From Diplonema papillatum (lineage: Eukaryota > Euglenozoa > Diplonemea > Diplonemida > Diplonemidae): a stretch of 64,000 nucleotides of DNA. The position numbers and the translations under genes were made by a program. The stretch lies in contig JAPJBO010000006.1 in assembly GCA_030068145.1 (NCBI GenBank), positions 771,840-835,839 of the forward strand. Direction: 5' to 3'. The notes under the pieces are model-generated. The model was not told the DNA's origin, ran no database searches, and was given only the letters and a program-made list of their open reading frames with translations. Shown one piece after another: positions 11,520-22,003 of the stretch (position 1 is its first letter; each line of letters begins with the position of its first letter).

Positions 11520-11820
11520 ACAGACATTTTTCGACGATTTTCTGATGGCGATGAGCTCCGATGAAGAGAACCGTGCAATATAGACCCGGGGACCAAAAAG
11601 TATGTGCGTGGTTCGTGGGTCTTTACCAGATGCGGGGCACCGGGCGTGGAACCCACAGGTTTTCAATGGAAAGGACGGGAATCGACCCACTGGTTGGTGA
11701 CATTTCTTTGCTGGCCCATGTAGCAGACCTTTTTCGGCGAATTTGTGCTCGCGTTCAGCTCCGATGAAGAGAACCGTGAAAAGTAGACCCGGGGACCACA
11801 AATTACGTGCGTCTTCCAAG
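11520..11820 (+). repeat. Imperfect direct repeat, about 200 bp apart
   Basis: The block with AGCTCCGATGAAGAGAACCG followed by AGACCCGGGGACCA occurs at about 11550-11595 and 11757-11802; flanking CAGAC.TTTTTCG.CGA also repeats. No coding meaning is evident. Confidence 0.7.
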
Positions 11821-13013
11821 AAGAAGGGGGTTCCCGCGTTTGCGGTACTTTTTCCTATTTATTTTCCGGGAGAATTGCAGGATCGGCACGCCGAATACAA
11901 GAGTACCTCTTGTATTCGAGACGGACCGGGTAAAACCTGGGGCCTGTACTTGATCACCAGTCAGCCGCTCTGCTTCCTGTCTAAAGCGCTGACAGTGGGA
12001 ATCGTAAGTTTTCCAGCACCGGACACGCTGTTCCAGTGACGGCACACACCCCGAATCCCGTACGCCCGCGCCAGCTCGATGATGGATTCCTGCACTGGAC
12101 TTGACAACGGCGGGCTAAAGCTGAAACGGGTTAATGACGGACCGGGTAAACCCTGAGAGACCCCCCGCGCACGCAAGTTCTTTCGCACGCGGGATCGTGA
12201 AAGCGGGGGACAACCGCGACAGACTTATAGGTGATTCAACCCTGAACTACGACCGGGCACGGGTTTTTATGCAACGAAAGGGGTTCACGCTGAGGGCTCA
12301 GACGACTTCATCTGTCCCTTGCAAACAGAAGTACGCTTAGGCGTTCAAAGAGTTCAGTGCGGCAGCACAGGGCCTACAACAGCAGCTCAGCATTCCGCCT
12401 GAGCTTGTACTAAACGTTGTTCACACCAGCGCGCCATTCATCGCGCATTGCCGACGCACCCGCGATCGAGCTGTGTTTTGAGCTGGCGAACAACCCCCAG
12501 GGCGTGGGCTTGTACCAGGGTACTAAGTACACAAACCCCGCAAAAAAAGGAGGTCTTCATTTTCACACACTAACTGTTACAGCAAGTGAAAAGAAATGAA
12601 GATTCTTTTACTATCGATTAGTCAACCTCTACAACCGTTCAGGAAGCCCTTCGGAAAGAAGGTTTGTACTCACGTACAAAAGGTTCCCCCGCCCACCCAC
12701 CCGTGGAACAGTTGGCAACAGCGACGGAATATCCTGATCATCGCCGACACGCCGAACACAATGCTCTCGTTGCGTTAGTGGGGACTCATTTGCATGCGAA
12801 CACAACTTCTCTACGCCATTCCTTTCTAGTTTGGCTCTATATTTCCGTGAACGTCTTCAGCTTCCAGTTTGCGGCTAGTAAGAGAAAGCCCAAATCGAGG
12901 TTGAAGTCGCTTATTTCCGGCGCGGCGGAAGCCCACTCGATCATCGGTGTCTGTTTGCTTTGGCCTTTACCGTCGAGAGCATGCTTGATATGAGGTGCCT
13001 CTGATGAAGCAGC
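11821..13013. other. Unassigned region
   Basis: Contains two copies of GACCGGGTAAA.CCTG (about 11926 and 12139), which also occurs near 17574, and the repeat piece at about 12770. No gene recognised. Confidence 0.4.
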
Positions 13014-13198
13014 CTGGCGCCACGTGTCCCTTATGTGCGGCTACTAGCAGTGTACTTGGGGTGGCCGGCTACATTGGAGACACACCAAATTTCACAAAAA
13101 ATCCCATGTCTTTCACATGATATCACCAGTCGCTCTTTGTGTAAGAAAGTGGAACCACGTGAGACACTGTGAAACACTGTGAAAAAGCGTGAAAAAGC

Positions 13199-15157
13199 GC
13201 GAAGTGCTTCGACCGGGTACCGCAGGGGATCGTTCTCCGGCTCGCCGAAGAGATGGGCCTCGACGCGCGCATCCTGCGCGCCATGTACCGCGGCATGAAG
13301 CGACGGTTCGAGCTGCCGCTCGGCGTGGGCTCCGAGTTTGAGGTCACCAACGGTATCTTGCAGGGGTGCCCACTTTCGGTGATCCTCATCAACGCCTTGC
13401 TGTCGATTGTGCTCCGAGCGGTGTCGGCGCGCGTACCGGAGGTTTCGTCGGAGTCGCTGGCGGATGATGCCACGCTCTTCGCGGCGGCGGAAGCCGAGCT
13501 GCAGCAGGCGGTCGACATCGTCGCGCGGTTCTGTGCCCTGACCGGGATGCGCCTGAACATGGCGAAAACCTTGGCGATGGGCATCCATGCGGGCTCGACG
13601 CAACAGCGCAGGCGGCGTCCGTACGCCAGCGCGGTGAAGGTGGACGGCGAGGCCATAGCGACGGCGACGGCTGCGAAGATCCTCGGGGTGCGAACGAGTG
13701 TGGAGAGCGTCCAAACGGGTCGGGCCAACGATGCGCGTCTGAGCGCACATGACGGTCTGATAGACAGGCTGGGCACCTCGAAGCTTCCGTTCGATGTCCG
13801 CTGCGAGGTGGCGAGTTCGAACGTGCTCAGCAGTGTCCTTACCGGGTGCTCCTACGAGACGTACACGCAGACGCGCCTGAAGGGACTCCGGACGCGGATC
13901 GTGAGGGGCGCTTTTGGGAGCAAGCACCCGTCGAGGAACGTGACGGCGGTGCTATCGATCTTGGCGAAGGGTCACCGTCTGGATCCGATGATCGCTCGGC
14001 CGTACAGGATTCTGTGCGCGTTATTCGACACCTGCGAGCGGCTGCCACGCGTGTGTGCGCGCATGCGGAACATCGTGAGGTTGTACGAGCGGCACGAAAC
14101 GTTTTTGCCGAGGGCGCGCCTGGGGCCGGTAGGGATCGCCATTGCGGATGGGCTGTCGGTCGCGGGCATTGGCTTCGAGGGCGGGGATCTCTGTTCTGCG
14201 GCGCTGGGGGGTCGTCGGCTTCTCGGCATGCAGCGAGGCGAGAGGCACCACGTCGTCCGAGCGCAGCTGCGGCGGAAGGTGTGGATGCAGCTTGCGCGAC
14301 AGCGGCCTTCGTACGACGGAGTGCAGGCCGGGGTAGACTGCGGGCGCACGAACGGGCTGCGTCTGACGGCGGCCGACGGCAGTGTGAGGCGCGCGCTGAC
14401 CGTCATCCTGTCCGGGGGTGTTTTCCTTGCGGCTCGGTGGGGGCGGAATGCGCGTGCGGGGGAAGAGGCGGCGGGATCGGAAGGTTCGGCGAGCTCTCCC
14501 GCGTCAACGACGGCGTCGTCGACGACGTCGACCGCATCAGATGCGTCCGGTAGCTTCGACGAGCAGGCTGGCGAAGACGGAGGCTCCTCCACGGGTGAGC
14601 GGCGCCCGCCGCCGGACCGGTGTTGCAGGGACTGTGACCGCCACGCCCACGACACGGCGGATCACTTGTGGTGGGAGTGCCCTGCGTACGACGAGATTCG
14701 CCGCCGCCCCTGCTTTGCTGAGCTCATGCGGGCGGACCGTGCGCGGTGGCCGTCTTGTACGCGCGTGCACGGGGTAATCGTGGAAGGCGCGCCGGTCGAC
14801 GCGGCGGCCTTGCACCATTTCATGGCGTCGGTGTACGTGGCGCGCGAAGAGTCAGAGCGTGGCCGTCTGGCAGCGGTACAGCCGATCCACCCCTGGAGGG
14901 CGGCAACGTCGCGGCCGGCGGTCCGACAGCTGTTTGACTTCGGGCGCCTACCGGATGAGCCGCCGAAGTGGCCGTATGGGGGACGGACGATGCGGGCGAT
15001 GAAGGGCTGGCTGTCGGCATTGCAGTGGACGGACACTGGCGAAGTGTCGAACATCGAGTTGGCCGTCGACTTCGAGGTCTTCACCGGGCACGACATACTG
15101 GGCCCCCCGAACCTCGCCGCCAGCCGAAGGGGAAAACCCCTTTGTACAGCCTTGTAG
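13199..15157 (+). pseudogene. 5'-truncated non-LTR (LINE) reverse transcriptase
   Basis: The homology opens abruptly at CFDRVP, the end of RT motif A (13205), directly after a GTGAAAAAGCG run, as expected of a truncated insertion. Downstream are RT landmarks: NGILQGCPLSVILINALLS (motif B) and LADDATLFA (motif C, with Leu in place of the usual Tyr/Phe). About 450 residues later comes a CCRDCDRHAHDTADHLWWEC cluster, the C2HC type common near LINE C-termini. The endonuclease and N-terminal RT motifs are missing, so it cannot move on its own. The first ATG is at 13253. Its C-terminal SNIELAVDFEVFTG segment recurs at about 46690-46720. Confidence 0.85.
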
Positions 15158-15270
15158 TGGACCAGTGCTGCCAGGTGCACCACCAACCGGACGACGGCCT
15201 GCGCATTCAGTGCTGCCGGGCGCATCGGCTGACGCGATGCGGGACCTGCCCGAACGCTGACGCGTGCTGC

Positions 15271-16965
15271 GGACGGGGGCATCACAGGGGTGGTGCTGGC
15301 CGCGACAGCAGCAGTGGCGACGGGGGTGGCGGTGGTCGTGGCGGCCGCTGCCGCGGCCGTGGCCGCGGCCGCGGCGGCCGAGGCGGCGGAGACGACAGTG
15401 ACGGAGACGGTGGCGGCGGCCGCGGCACTGGTCGCGGCCGCGCACGCGGCGGCGGTCGCGGCAGCGGACGCGGCGGGGATCGCGGCGGCGGCGGCGGTGG
15501 CGGTCGCAGCCTAGGCGAGAGCGACGGCCTCACAGGCCGGAAGCGGCGCGCGCCGTCCCCACCTGGAACACCTACCAGCCGTGGCCGGAGGAGGCGGACG
15601 ACGAAGTCGCCCCCGAAGCGCGCCCCCCCGCCAGCAGGCAGGAAGCGACCCGCGCCCTGCACCCCCACGGCCTCTCCCGCAGCCGCGCTGCGCGCACGAC
15701 GACGACGACGCGCCGATCTCGGCGACGACGGCACTGGCCTCGCCGGCCCGAACACACCGCGCCCACCCGGCCCCGCCCGGCCCTCTTCGATGGCAGGCCC
15801 TGACTCGGGCCCTTTTACTGATTCTGGTTCCGACCCTCCACGGGTCACACAACGATCGCGCCCTCCCGCCGGCTCTTCCCGGCTACTCGCGTCCTCCGCA
15901 TCGCGGCGTGCCTATCGGCGCAAGCGAGAAAGCGAAGACTCCGATTCCTTTTCGGATTATGAGATCGTGAGCAACTGCCAACAACAGTTGCAGCCGACTA
16001 GAGTTGCGCCGCGCCGAAAGCGCGGAAAAAGTGACCCTTCTGGAGTCACGTAGCGAAAAGCTGGCATAGTGTGGTACTCATTTGCTTGCAAATGACTCCC
16101 CACTAACGCAACAAGACGACGAAAAAGCGTGAAAAAGCGTGGGACGGGGGCATCACAGGGGTGGTGCTGGCCGCGACAGCAGCAGTGGCGACGGGGGTGG
16201 CGGTGGTCATGGCGGCCGGGGCGGCGGAGACAACAGTGGCGGAGACGGAGGCGGCGGCCGCGGCACTGGTCGCGGCCGCGCACGCGGCGGCGCACGCGGT
16301 GGCGGTCGCGGCGGCGGCGGCGGTGGCGGTCGCGGCGGCGGGCGAGAGCGACGGCCTCACAGGCCGGAAGCGGCGCGCGCCGTCCCCACCGGGGACACCT
16401 ACCAGCCGTGGCCGGAGAAGGCGGACGACGAAATCGCCCCCGAAGCGCGCCCCCCCGCCAGCAGGCAGGAAGCGACCCGCGCCTTGCACCCCCACGACCT
16501 CTCCCGCAGCCGGGCTGCGCGCACGACGACGACGCGCCGATCTCGGCGACGACGGCACTGGCCTCGCCGGCCCGAACACTCCGCGCCCACCCGGCCCCGC
16601 CCGGCCCTCTTCGATGGCAGGCCCTGACTCGGGCCCTTTTTCTGATTCTGGTTCCGACCCTCCACGGGTCACACAACGATCGCGCCCTCCCGCCGGCTCT
16701 TCCCGGCTACTCACGTCCTCCGCATCGCGGCGTGCCTATCGGCGCAAGCGAGAAAGCGAAGACTCCGATTCCTTTTCGGATTATGAGATCGTGAGCAACT
16801 GCCAACAACAGTTGCAACCGACTAGAGTTGCGCCGCGCCGAAAGCGCGGAAAAAGTGACCCTTCTGGAGACACGTAGCGAAAAGCTGGCATAGTGTGGTA
16901 CTCATTTGCTTGCAAATGACTCCCCACTAACGCAACAAGACGACGAAAAAGCGTGAAAAAGCGTG
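15271..16965 (+). repeat. Tandem duplication (~870 and ~825 bp) with Arg/Gly-rich coding potential
   Basis: GGACGGGGGCATCACAGGGG starts at 15271 and again at 16142; both units end with GACTCCCCACTAACGCAACA and a GCGTGAAAAAGCGTG run. In unit 1 a plus frame closing at 16053 reads a Gly/Arg repeat, then basic Pro-rich sequence and a tail with SEDSDSFSDYEIVSNCQQQL. The unit 2 frame closes at 16877 with the same tail, but indels turn its first part into Ala-rich sequence. There is no good ATG at the head of either. It could be the end of a mobile-element ORF (nucleic-acid-binding RGG type) or a degraded gene. Confidence 0.6.
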
Positions 16966-17065
16966 AAAGAGAACGAAATTTTGGGAATTTCTGGGAAGTT
17001 TTGTGGAAAAAGTGTGCTCGTCCAATGTAGCCGGCCACCCCAGTACTGGACATAAAGGGCGCCAG

Positions 17066-18133
17066 CCCGTTTTCACGGTCACTTGCCGACACTACCCTCA
17101 TGACAGGACAATACCCTGCAGCGAAATTTTGCGCGTTCGAAGGGCAATAAAGAGCTCGTTTTGAAACAGGAAAACAGAGCTTGGCGGGCTCCGGATGGGT
17201 GTGTCGATTCTCACGTACCTCTGTACCTGTACCTTTTCGAGAGCAGAAAGCGCACCCTCCGCCGTATCGGCACGTTACGAATGCGGTGACGCGTTCCACC
17301 AAATCGTCTCTTGCTGCCATACACAATTCACGATCAATCGTCAGTTCGATGATGGCCAGCGCGTATACGCTGGCATTCTCCTTGAGTATATCGAACTGGC
17401 GCAGACAGTCAGGATGAAAGCGAGTGACGGGATACGATGGGGAATTCAAAACTCTGTCGTCCCTGGACTACTCAGTATCGGAGCACGCGAACCCGATTCA
17501 ACCCATCGCAGATGAGCGGTCCAGACCAGCTCACTCGCCAACGTGTGGAGTTGACCCCGATAATAAAAAGCCGGACCGGGTAAAACCTGGGACAACCAGG
17601 CCCATTTTGGGGGGTGTCCTAGGTTTTCCCCGGTTCAACATTAATCCAATTACGGTAGTCCATAATCCGAACAGGAAACGGAATCTTCGCATTCCCAGCC
17701 AAGAGCCAGCGGCAACCTTTCACAAAACATCGGCGACAGCCCGCAGGACGCGCGACGCCTGTTTGAATGCCAAGTCCCCCTCCGCGCCATCATCATGAGC
17801 GGAGGCGACTGACTTGGCTATCTCTCGGTCGCACCCCTTCCGCCGTTTTCAACCAAAACGGCGGCGGCATAGACCTTCTAGCGACAGGGCGTAGTGCTTT
17901 TTGCGCCGCTTTGCTTGGGATGTTCGCCCGCATCGTTTCGAGTTTTCCCGGTCGGCGTCATTGCCCTGATGATGAGACCCGGAGATAATACTAATATGAA
18001 TGAATATGTTCGCCCCCGCCCACATCCGTCAAGCTGCTTGCTGATTGATTGGGGATAGGACGGACTGGGCTGTGCTGTTCGCCAGTAGTAAAAGGATGTG
18101 TCATACTAATTGGGAGCCAAAGAAAAAAACGAG
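17066..18133. other. Unassigned region
   Basis: Only short frames. 17632-17661 is an inverted match to 11383-11413 (GTAATTGGATTAATGTTGA), which may mark outer limits of a larger repeat. No gene recognised. Confidence 0.4.
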
Positions 18134-18135
18134 TA

Positions 18136-20993
18136 CCGTCTTCGGAAAAATACTGGATAGGAAAATATTTGGATAGGAAAAATATTTGGATAGGAAATAT
18201 TTTGGATAAAACGGCCTTCCGCGGAACATTTGGATATTTTTCCAGAAAACTCGTTTTCTGCTTTGCCCGGACGGGATTTTCGGTTCGGCGCTCTCTTGGT
18301 GTAAGAAACGGTCAGGCTATGTATCAGTGCACAAACGAAGCAGGGATATCAATCAGAGGTACTGCAAGAGGAACAGTAGTAGCTACAATGTCACTCAAGA
18401 GGCTGGCCGACGAGGTGGAGCAGAGTCTACCGCAGAACGCTCCGCAGAAAAAGCGCGGGAAGTACAGCTCGTGGGAGGAAAGAGACCTTCTTGAAATAGG
18501 TGAGCTTGTTGCCCGTCTAGGACTCACAGGAGGGATGCAGAAGTGGAACAGCATGCCAGGCAAAAAGAAGGTTTCGTGTGCAACGGCCACTCGTGCTCGG
18601 ACGCTGTATGGGAAAAACAACTCCATTGTGCACGCTCTAGGCGGAAGTCGGGGTGAACCGATCGACGTTGACGAACCAAAGGCCAAGAGAGGCCGTCCAT
18701 CGACATTGAGAAAAAAGGAGACCGCGATCCTTTTAGAATTGATCGAGCGAAAACGAACGAACGGGGCCGCTGCCACTTACTCGCTCGTGAGCGTGCTTGC
18801 GCAGACCGTCGCCCGAACTACTGGGTTGCCAGTCATCGAATCAGAACTTGGCATAGAATGGGCTCGGAAGTGGTGTCGGAAGCACAACTACGTACGCAGA
18901 CGAGCTACGACAAGCAGAGTACTGGATGAAACCCAGACGGAACAGAAAAAAGAAGAGATGCGGTCTGCTGTTCATGCTTTAATGGAACAACACGACATCC
19001 CACAAAGCTGCGTCTTGAACTGCGACCATACTGCGGCGCTTTTCATGCCCAGCCCGACTGCGACACTCGCCCCGAAAGGTGCTCGTGATGTGCGCATTGG
19101 CTACATGGGCGACAAGCGAAGCGTTACTGTTGTGACTGGTGGGGCTGCGGACGGGACTCCTATCCCCTACCAAGTGATCTTTGCGGGGAAAACGAGCCGG
19201 GTCATTCCCCAGGTTGCAGACACGAAGGGGTTCCACTTGACCCAGACCCCGAATAAATGGGCCAACACCGCGACGACAAAGCAGTACATCGACTGTGTTC
19301 TCGGACCGTTCAGGCTGCGTAGAATTGCCGAATTGCGGCTGCCAGAGACGCAATGGTTTTTGCTGCTCATGGATAGGTTCACAGGCCAGACTGGCGAGGA
19401 GGTACAGGAGCTTCTTGAACAGGCCCACTTCAAAACCCACTACATTGCGGGGGGATGGACTTCTGTACTTCAGCCGATGGATCTCACCGTCCACGGGCCT
19501 CTCAAATCAAGGCTGCGAGAAAAGTTTTCGTTGTGGTATGCGAGACAGCTCTCGGCAGCCCTTCGGCGACAACGGCGCAGACTGCAACGTGCTCAGGGAG
19601 CAGACCCGGCGTCTGACGTTGCTATCGCGCATGGTGCCCTGGTCTCCGTTGATACCCGGACCCGGACCATGAGACCTCTGGTTCTCCAGTGGCTCATGGA
19701 GGCCCATGAGAGCATTACGGCTCAGACCATCAAAAACGGCTTCCGATTCTTGTTCCCTCATGTCTTCCTTGCAACAAAGACCAGCTGCGTTGTTGGTGCT
19801 GTCGTTTGCGTCTGCCTCGCATTCGTGGAAGAGAGCAATTTGCTATTTCCTGCCATCGACGTGGACTTGGTGCTGCCACCGCCGATTTTCGATGTGGATG
19901 TCGTGGGTGCTGCAGTTGAAAGAGAGATGTTGATGGCAATCGATGTTGACGCGGACGAAGATGCTCGTGAGAACGGAGAAGACGATCGCGAATTGATGCC
20001 TGCAGTCGAGGGACATCGACCTGCACCAGAAGTTGGCAATCCAGCCGTCGCAGAAGAGTCTCGTGCGGAAGGGGAAAATGACTGTGAGCTAGTGCCTGAA
20101 GCTGAGCTAGCCAACGATTCGTTGACGTCGATCAAACCTCAGTCAGTAAACCAACAAGACATCGCTGCAATTATGACGGCTTTCAGGGTCCTGGAAATTG
20201 CAGGAAACGACGAGTCCAACGACTACGCGTCAAGCAACGATCGTACGGATCGTTCTGGCGATGACTCCGACGAGACTGATGACGACGAGGACAGCGGGGT
20301 TGACGCGCAGGTTCCCGCCCCCCAAAACCCTGCTCCGATAACATGTCCGAGGAACGGCTGCAACCGCGTGATGCGGCGTGTCATAAAGCCCAGACAGGGG
20401 TTAATTTGCAGTACGTGCTCCACTACGATTGCTGGTGCCTCCGGTACACGCCGCTGTGCCAGCTGCAACAAGAACCTATGCTCGACATGTGTTGCTGAAA
20501 AGCTGGCAGACGAGTCGCGCTAGCCGAAACCGGTAACGCCCCTTCACATCAATCGATAAAGCGTACGAAATATCAGATGGTTTGCGTTTTCAACAATCTC
20601 GTGGGTTTTTTTTCTTTTCAAGGTGAAAGATGGTGGGGCGTAAGAAACGGTTCCATCAGCAAGTGTTTTTTTCCTTCTGCGAATCAAACCATCAGCGTCC
20701 TCGTTGCTTCCTAGTACCGGCCGCAAACCGAGCCCCAGACCCGCTGGGTCGGAGCGTCCAAAGCGCTCTCAGTCTAGGATTTTGGGTGGCTCATAAAGCG
20801 CGGGGGGGGAACCCACAGTTAGGGGGCGGGGGAATACGTTCTGGACTTAACAACCGGAAAATCGCCTGGGACTTTGATCGGACCGGAAAAATATTTGGAT
20901 AGGAAAAATGTTTGGATAGGAAATATTTTGGATAAAATGGCCATCCCAGAAAAATTTGGATATTTTTCCTATCCAATATTTTTCCGAAGACGG
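18136..20993 (+). mobile_element. Complete pogo-type DNA transposon (2858 bp)
   Basis: The left end CCGTCTTCGGAAAAATACTG is mirrored at the right end (inverted CCGTCTTCGGAAAAATATTG). TA stands outside both ends (18134-18135, 20994-20995), the duplication made by Tc1/mariner/pogo transposases. Just inside each end lie direct copies of TTTGGATAGGAAA motifs (18150-18240 and 20885-20975), likely subterminal transposase sites. One intact transposase gene occupies the middle. Intact ends plus intact gene suggest a recently active copy. Confidence 0.92.
18388..20523 (+). CDS. Pogo/CENP-B-type DDE transposase
   Basis: 711 residues from ATG 18388; the frame is open further 5', but that part is the terminal repeat. 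The N-terminus (1-170) is basic and helical, with an AT-hook-like KRGRPSTLRKK (100-110) and a second helix-turn-helix-like unit ending in WARKWCRKHNYVRRR, as in pogo DNA-binding regions. The catalytic triad reads VLNCDHTAALF (D213), FLLLMDRFTG (D329) and SVLQPMDLTVHGPLKSRLR (D365), a DDD arrangement with the typical LQP.D...PLKS block. After the catalytic core comes an acidic stretch (about 600-650) and a C-terminal eight-Cys cluster starting CPRNGC and ending NLCSTC, an unusual addition for pogo proteins. It acts on its own 2.86 kb element. Confidence 0.93.
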   Translation: MSLKRLADEVEQSLPQNAPQKKRGKYSSWEERDLLEIGELVARLGLTGGMQKWNSMPGKKKVSCATATRARTLYGKNNSIVHALGGSRGEPIDVDEPKAKRGRPSTLRKKETAILLELIERKRTNGAAATYSLVSVLAQTVARTTGLPVIESELGIEWARKWCRKHNYVRRRATTSRVLDETQTEQKKEEMRSAVHALMEQHDIPQSCVLNCDHTAALFMPSPTATLAPKGARDVRIGYMGDKRSVTVVTGGAADGTPIPYQVIFAGKTSRVIPQVADTKGFHLTQTPNKWANTATTKQYIDCVLGPFRLRRIAELRLPETQWFLLLMDRFTGQTGEEVQELLEQAHFKTHYIAGGWTSVLQPMDLTVHGPLKSRLREKFSLWYARQLSAALRRQRRRLQRAQGADPASDVAIAHGALVSVDTRTRTMRPLVLQWLMEAHESITAQTIKNGFRFLFPHVFLATKTSCVVGAVVCVCLAFVEESNLLFPAIDVDLVLPPPIFDVDVVGAAVEREMLMAIDVDADEDARENGEDDRELMPAVEGHRPAPEVGNPAVAEESRAEGENDCELVPEAELANDSLTSIKPQSVNQQDIAAIMTAFRVLEIAGNDESNDYASSNDRTDRSGDDSDETDDDEDSGVDAQVPAPQNPAPITCPRNGCNRVMRRVIKPRQGLICSTCSTTIAGASGTRRCASCNKNLCSTCVAEKLADESR

Positions 20994-20995
20994 TA

Positions 20996-22003
20996 ATCTC
21001 TACCAACGAACGGGTGGCTCGAAGCAGCCGCCTGAGCGGCGCCGATCCGAGCGCACACAGCAGCAGTGCCGCGTCGGCAGCGCGATGCTGTTCGCCGAAA
21101 GACAAAAAGAAACGGAGGGAGGGGGGGGCGTGAGGAGTGCGGCGAATGATGTAGGCTCGCATGCAATTATTTTTACATTTGCAGCTCGCGCGACTTTCGA
21201 TACTCGTGTCTCCGCCTAAAATGCGATTTTATCGCGCTGTGCTTTCGTTGGTTTCGCCTGTTTCCCGGGGGAAGAGGGCACTGGAACACGAAAGCCATGA
21301 TACCCGTCCGCCTGGTTGCCAGCACGGCTTCGCTACACTGTGACTCGTACGAAGCGTCGCTGAAACCCGCGCTGCGAGCAACTAAAACGGAACAGTGTCA
21401 CTGGCTCTGGAACCGTCTATTCTGTAAGGTAAACGTATTTCTTTTTCATCCGAGTCCAGAGCCCTCTTTTCTGAAAAGGTCAAGGGGTGCCCCTATCTAG
21501 CACATTTCTCTCGAGATCGTTTTTTCGCATCCCTTCTTGCTTCTGGATAGTTAAACAGGTTTCCTGTTCGGGCACCGCGTGGCGGCAGTCGTCAGTGCTT
21601 AGTGTTACCGAGCAGCTCGGGCTTTTTTGCTCCTCCTGCCCCAGCTCTGCAGGGAACGCCGTCAACTGCTCTTTAGTTTCGCTGTGCTTGGTGGAAGCTT
21701 TCACGCCCACGTCGCGCTCCCCTTTCAAGTCGCGCGTCGCTTGAATTTCAAAGAGCGGAAATTGCACTCGACTTTCGTACCCTTCCTACTCCTGCACCCA
21801 CGTGGTTGAGTGCTACCCTGTGACTGCCGTGTGTACGCCCAAGAAAAATATCGGCGTCAGCGTACGCGAACGTACGGCCGTACGCCGACGGCATTGGACC
21901 TGGGGGGAGGCTTCGGCATCGACTCACATGGCTCTCACCAGCGTCACATTCGTCTTGAGTGTAAGTAAAAGCATGGAATAACTGCGAATCAAATTTCTCG
22001 ACA
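20996..22003. other. Unassigned region 3' of the phosphate transporter
   Basis: A minus-strand frame at 21480-21767 is Glu/Lys-rich and coding-like but has no ATG and no known family. CGTACG-rich palindromic bases lie at about 21860-21890. Otherwise nothing is recognised. Confidence 0.4.

Larger units (their letters stand above)
13014..17065. mobile_element. Candidate inverted-repeat element holding LINE and RGG-repeat segments
   Basis: GGGGTGGCCGGCTACATTGG at about 13058-13077 is matched in inverted orientation at 17022-17041, with CAGT..TACT/CAGTACTG just outside and CTGGCGCC further out on both sides (13014-13021 and 17058-17065). Inside are short direct runs of GTGAAAAAGCGTGAAAAAGC next to each internal block. 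I could not define a clean target duplication, so the outer limits are approximate. The class is unknown. Confidence 0.55.

Noticed and set aside
15282..16877. Many long Arg/Ala/Pro-rich frames on both strands at 15-17 kb
   Set aside because: Result of GC-rich GGC/GCC repeats that keep every frame open; only the plus frame with the SDYEIVSNCQQQL tail is considered.
18136..20993. The 18 kb pogo element as direct parent of the 214 bp MITEs
   Set aside because: Both have TA duplications, but the terminal sequences (CCGTCTTCGG versus CATGCAGGGTC) share no similarity.
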